Shown: piece after piece, positions 62,724 to 64,000 of the stretch
Numbering within the stretch: the first letter of the stretch is position 1
Layout of the letters: the number at the start of each line of letters is the position of its first letter
NCBI GenBank assembly: GCA_964619785.1
Contig: CAZUGH010000001.1
Coordinates: 58,800 to 122,799, forward strand
DNA from: CAZUGH01 sp964619785
GTDB lineage: Bacteria; Bacillota; Clostridia; Lachnospirales; Lachnospiraceae
Direction: 5' to 3'
Length of the DNA: 64,000 nucleotides
Translations under genes and position numbers: made by a program
The notes under the pieces: model-generated
What the model saw: the letters and a program-made list of their open reading frames with translations, nothing else
Database searches by the model: none
Told to the model about the DNA's origin: nothing

Positions 62724-63823
62724 TATGCTTGTACCTCCATCATTTTAATAAAACGTTCAAACAACACTTCAGAATCCTGTGGTCCTGCACAAGCCTCAGG
62801 ATGGAACTGAACGGTAAAAATATTCTTCTTTAAATACTTTAACCCTTCCACTGTTTTATCATTTACATTCTCAAATGCAACTTCAGCAATTCCTTTGGGA
62901 ATTGTCTCTGCTTTTACAACATAACCATGGTTCTGAGAGGAAATATATACTCTTCCTGACTCAAGATCCTTAACTGGATGATTGGCACCACGGTGTCCAT
63001 ACTTCATCTTCTCTGTATCCGCTCCATTGGCAAGAGCCATAAGCTGATGCCCTAAACAGATTGCAAAAATTGGAGTATCCGAATCATATAACTTCTTAAT
63101 CTCCTGAATTACTTCAACACATTCCTTTGGATCTCCAGGGCCATTGGTAATCATAATGCCATCTGGCGAATCTGCCAAAATCTCTTCTGCACTTGTATCA
63201 CATGGATAAACAATCACTTCACAGCCACGTTTTAAAAGGTAACGTGAAATATTGAACTTTGTTCCCACATCAAGTACGGCAACTTTTCTTAGAATTTCGC
63301 ATTTCTCTGTTCCTAAGTCACCTGGTACATAATGAACCTTTTCTTTTGTTGTCACTTTCTTAACAACACCGGCTACTTTATATTCCTTAATTCTTGGAAG
63401 TACTTCAGATACGTCTTGATACTCCTTTGTCGTAATCATACCATTCATGGTACCCTTTTCCCGAAGAATTCTGGTTAATCTTCTCGTATCAATACCTTGA
63501 ATTCCTGGTATATCCTGCTCTGTCAAGAATTCCTGAATACTCTTCTCATTTCTGAAATTACTAGCAAGTCTTGACAATTCTCTAACGATAAATCCATCTG
63601 TGTTAGATTTTTTCGATTCCATGTCACTTGTACAGATTCCATAGTTACCAATCAATGGATAAGTCATTACAACTGCCTGTCCAGCATAACTTGGGTCAGT
63701 CAACACCTCTAAATAACCCGTCATTGATGTATTGAATACAATCTCACTAATGACTTCACGGGTTCCCCCAATGCTGGTTCCTGTAAATACAGTACCGTCC
63801 TCTAGAATTAAATAAGCCTTCAT
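62723..63823 (-). CDS. carA: Carbamoyl phosphate synthase small subunit
   Basis: About 366 residues. The N-terminal CPSase small-chain domain (KAYLILEDGTVFTGTSIG) is followed by a class I glutamine amidotransferase with nucleophile Cys in FAICLGHQLMALA (about 250) and His/Glu in VQFHPEAC. It passes ammonia from glutamine to CarB. ATG 63823 follows AAGGAGG by six bases. The preceding gene ends 16 bases upstream, so the three are probably one operon. Confidence 0.97.
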   Translation of the reverse strand: MKAYLILEDGTVFTGTSIGGTREVISEIVFNTSMTGYLEVLTDPSYAGQAVVMTYPLIGNYGICTSDMESKKSNTDGFIVRELSRLASNFRNEKSIQEFLTEQDIPGIQGIDTRRLTRILREKGTMNGMITTKEYQDVSEVLPRIKEYKVAGVVKKVTTKEKVHYVPGDLGTEKCEILRKVAVLDVGTKFNISRYLLKRGCEVIVYPCDTSAEEILADSPDGIMITNGPGDPKECVEVIQEIKKLYDSDTPIFAICLGHQLMALANGADTEKMKYGHRGANHPVKDLESGRVYISSQNHGYVVKAETIPKGIAEVAFENVNDKTVEGLKYLKKNIFTVQFHPEACAGPQDSEVLFERFIKMMEVQA

Positions 63824-63839
63824 GTTGTCCTCCTTGTAT

Positions 63840-64000
63840 CTATTCAAACGCCAAGATCATCTCGGCCGTTTCTACTAAATTATTACCGCTATCCATACTG
63901 ATTTTTTGGATATATCGATGTGCCTCTTCCTCAGTCATGTTATCGTGTAGAGTTACAATTGATGTGACACCTACACCTATACAAAAACGGTTGAGTCCTA
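63840..64000 (-). CDS. Probable ANTAR-domain regulator, C-terminal fragment at window edge
   Basis: Only the last 53 residues are in the window. The end reads MTEEEAHRYIQKISMDSGNN followed by LVETAEMIL, closely matching the ANTAR RNA-binding helices (MxEEEAhrylqkxAMdxxxxlvevAexil form). ANTAR proteins bind tandem hairpins in nascent RNA and prevent termination. The stop (TAG at 63842-63840) is 16 bases from the carA start. The receiver or other sensory part lies outside the window, so its trigger is unknown. Confidence 0.65.
   Translation of the reverse strand, partial: GLNRFCIGVGVTSIVTLHDNMTEEEAHRYIQKISMDSGNNLVETAEMILAFE

Overview
The window is a low-GC, gene-dense stretch of a Clostridia chromosome, most likely Lachnospiraceae. 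The inference rests on PolC, the ylxM-ffh-rpsP-khpA-rimM-trmD-rplS and rimP-nusA-rnpM-ylxQ-infB-rbfA-nrnA-truB-ribF blocks, a type III glutamine synthetase, a DUF5688 protein typical of the family, strong AGGAGG ribosome binding sites and several TTG starts. Most genes are on the minus strand. I see no prophage, transposon, CRISPR array or secondary-metabolite cluster. A run of exactly 100 N (54052-54151) shows that this is a scaffolded draft assembly, which matters for the broken genes below.

Layout. 1-8.9 kb: edge-truncated membrane protein, MOP-family flippase, a KOW/proline-rich/cysteine protein, metA, ligA, an RluF-type pseudouridine synthase, a membrane-anchored Ala-Gln repeat protein and tRNA-Arg(CCG). 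9-18.6 kb: DUF5688 protein, a broken gdhA, a CYTH protein, two signal peptidase I paralogues around rbgA, then the rplS-to-ylxM translation/secretion operon. 18.6-24.6 kb: a methyltransferase and a five-gene biotin-dependent Na+ decarboxylase operon whose last gene (oadA) is split. 24.8-32 kb: a broken D,D-carboxypeptidase gene, glnN with a possible attenuator leader, a Na/Pi cotransporter and a MocR regulator. 31-39.4 kb: the nusA-infB operon. 39.4-51 kb: tRNA-Glu(CTC), polC and the ispG-rseP-dxr-cdsA-uppS-frr-pyrH block plus a bactofilin. 51-59.5 kb: polysaccharide deacetylase, hybrid histidine kinase, a gap-interrupted secreted protein, and an ABC-2 exporter facing a two-component system. 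59.5-64 kb: carB, carA and the end of a likely ANTAR regulator.

How it works together. The nitrogen genes (gdhA, glnN, carAB and the ANTAR fragment) form a theme: the glnN leader has tandem small hairpins competing with a terminator, the architecture ANTAR proteins act on. The envelope genes (uppS, cdsA, rseP, flippase, bactofilin, signal peptidases, deacetylase) form another.

Main points for a second look: (1) gdhA carries two unrelated perfect inverted repeats, each spanning exactly 53 bases, one apparently erasing the ribosome binding site and one causing a frameshift; (2) one of the two signal peptidases lacks both catalytic residues; (3) the glnN leader/ANTAR pairing; (4) three metabolic or wall genes are broken within 15 kb while the rest of the window looks intact, which may be biology or assembly error.
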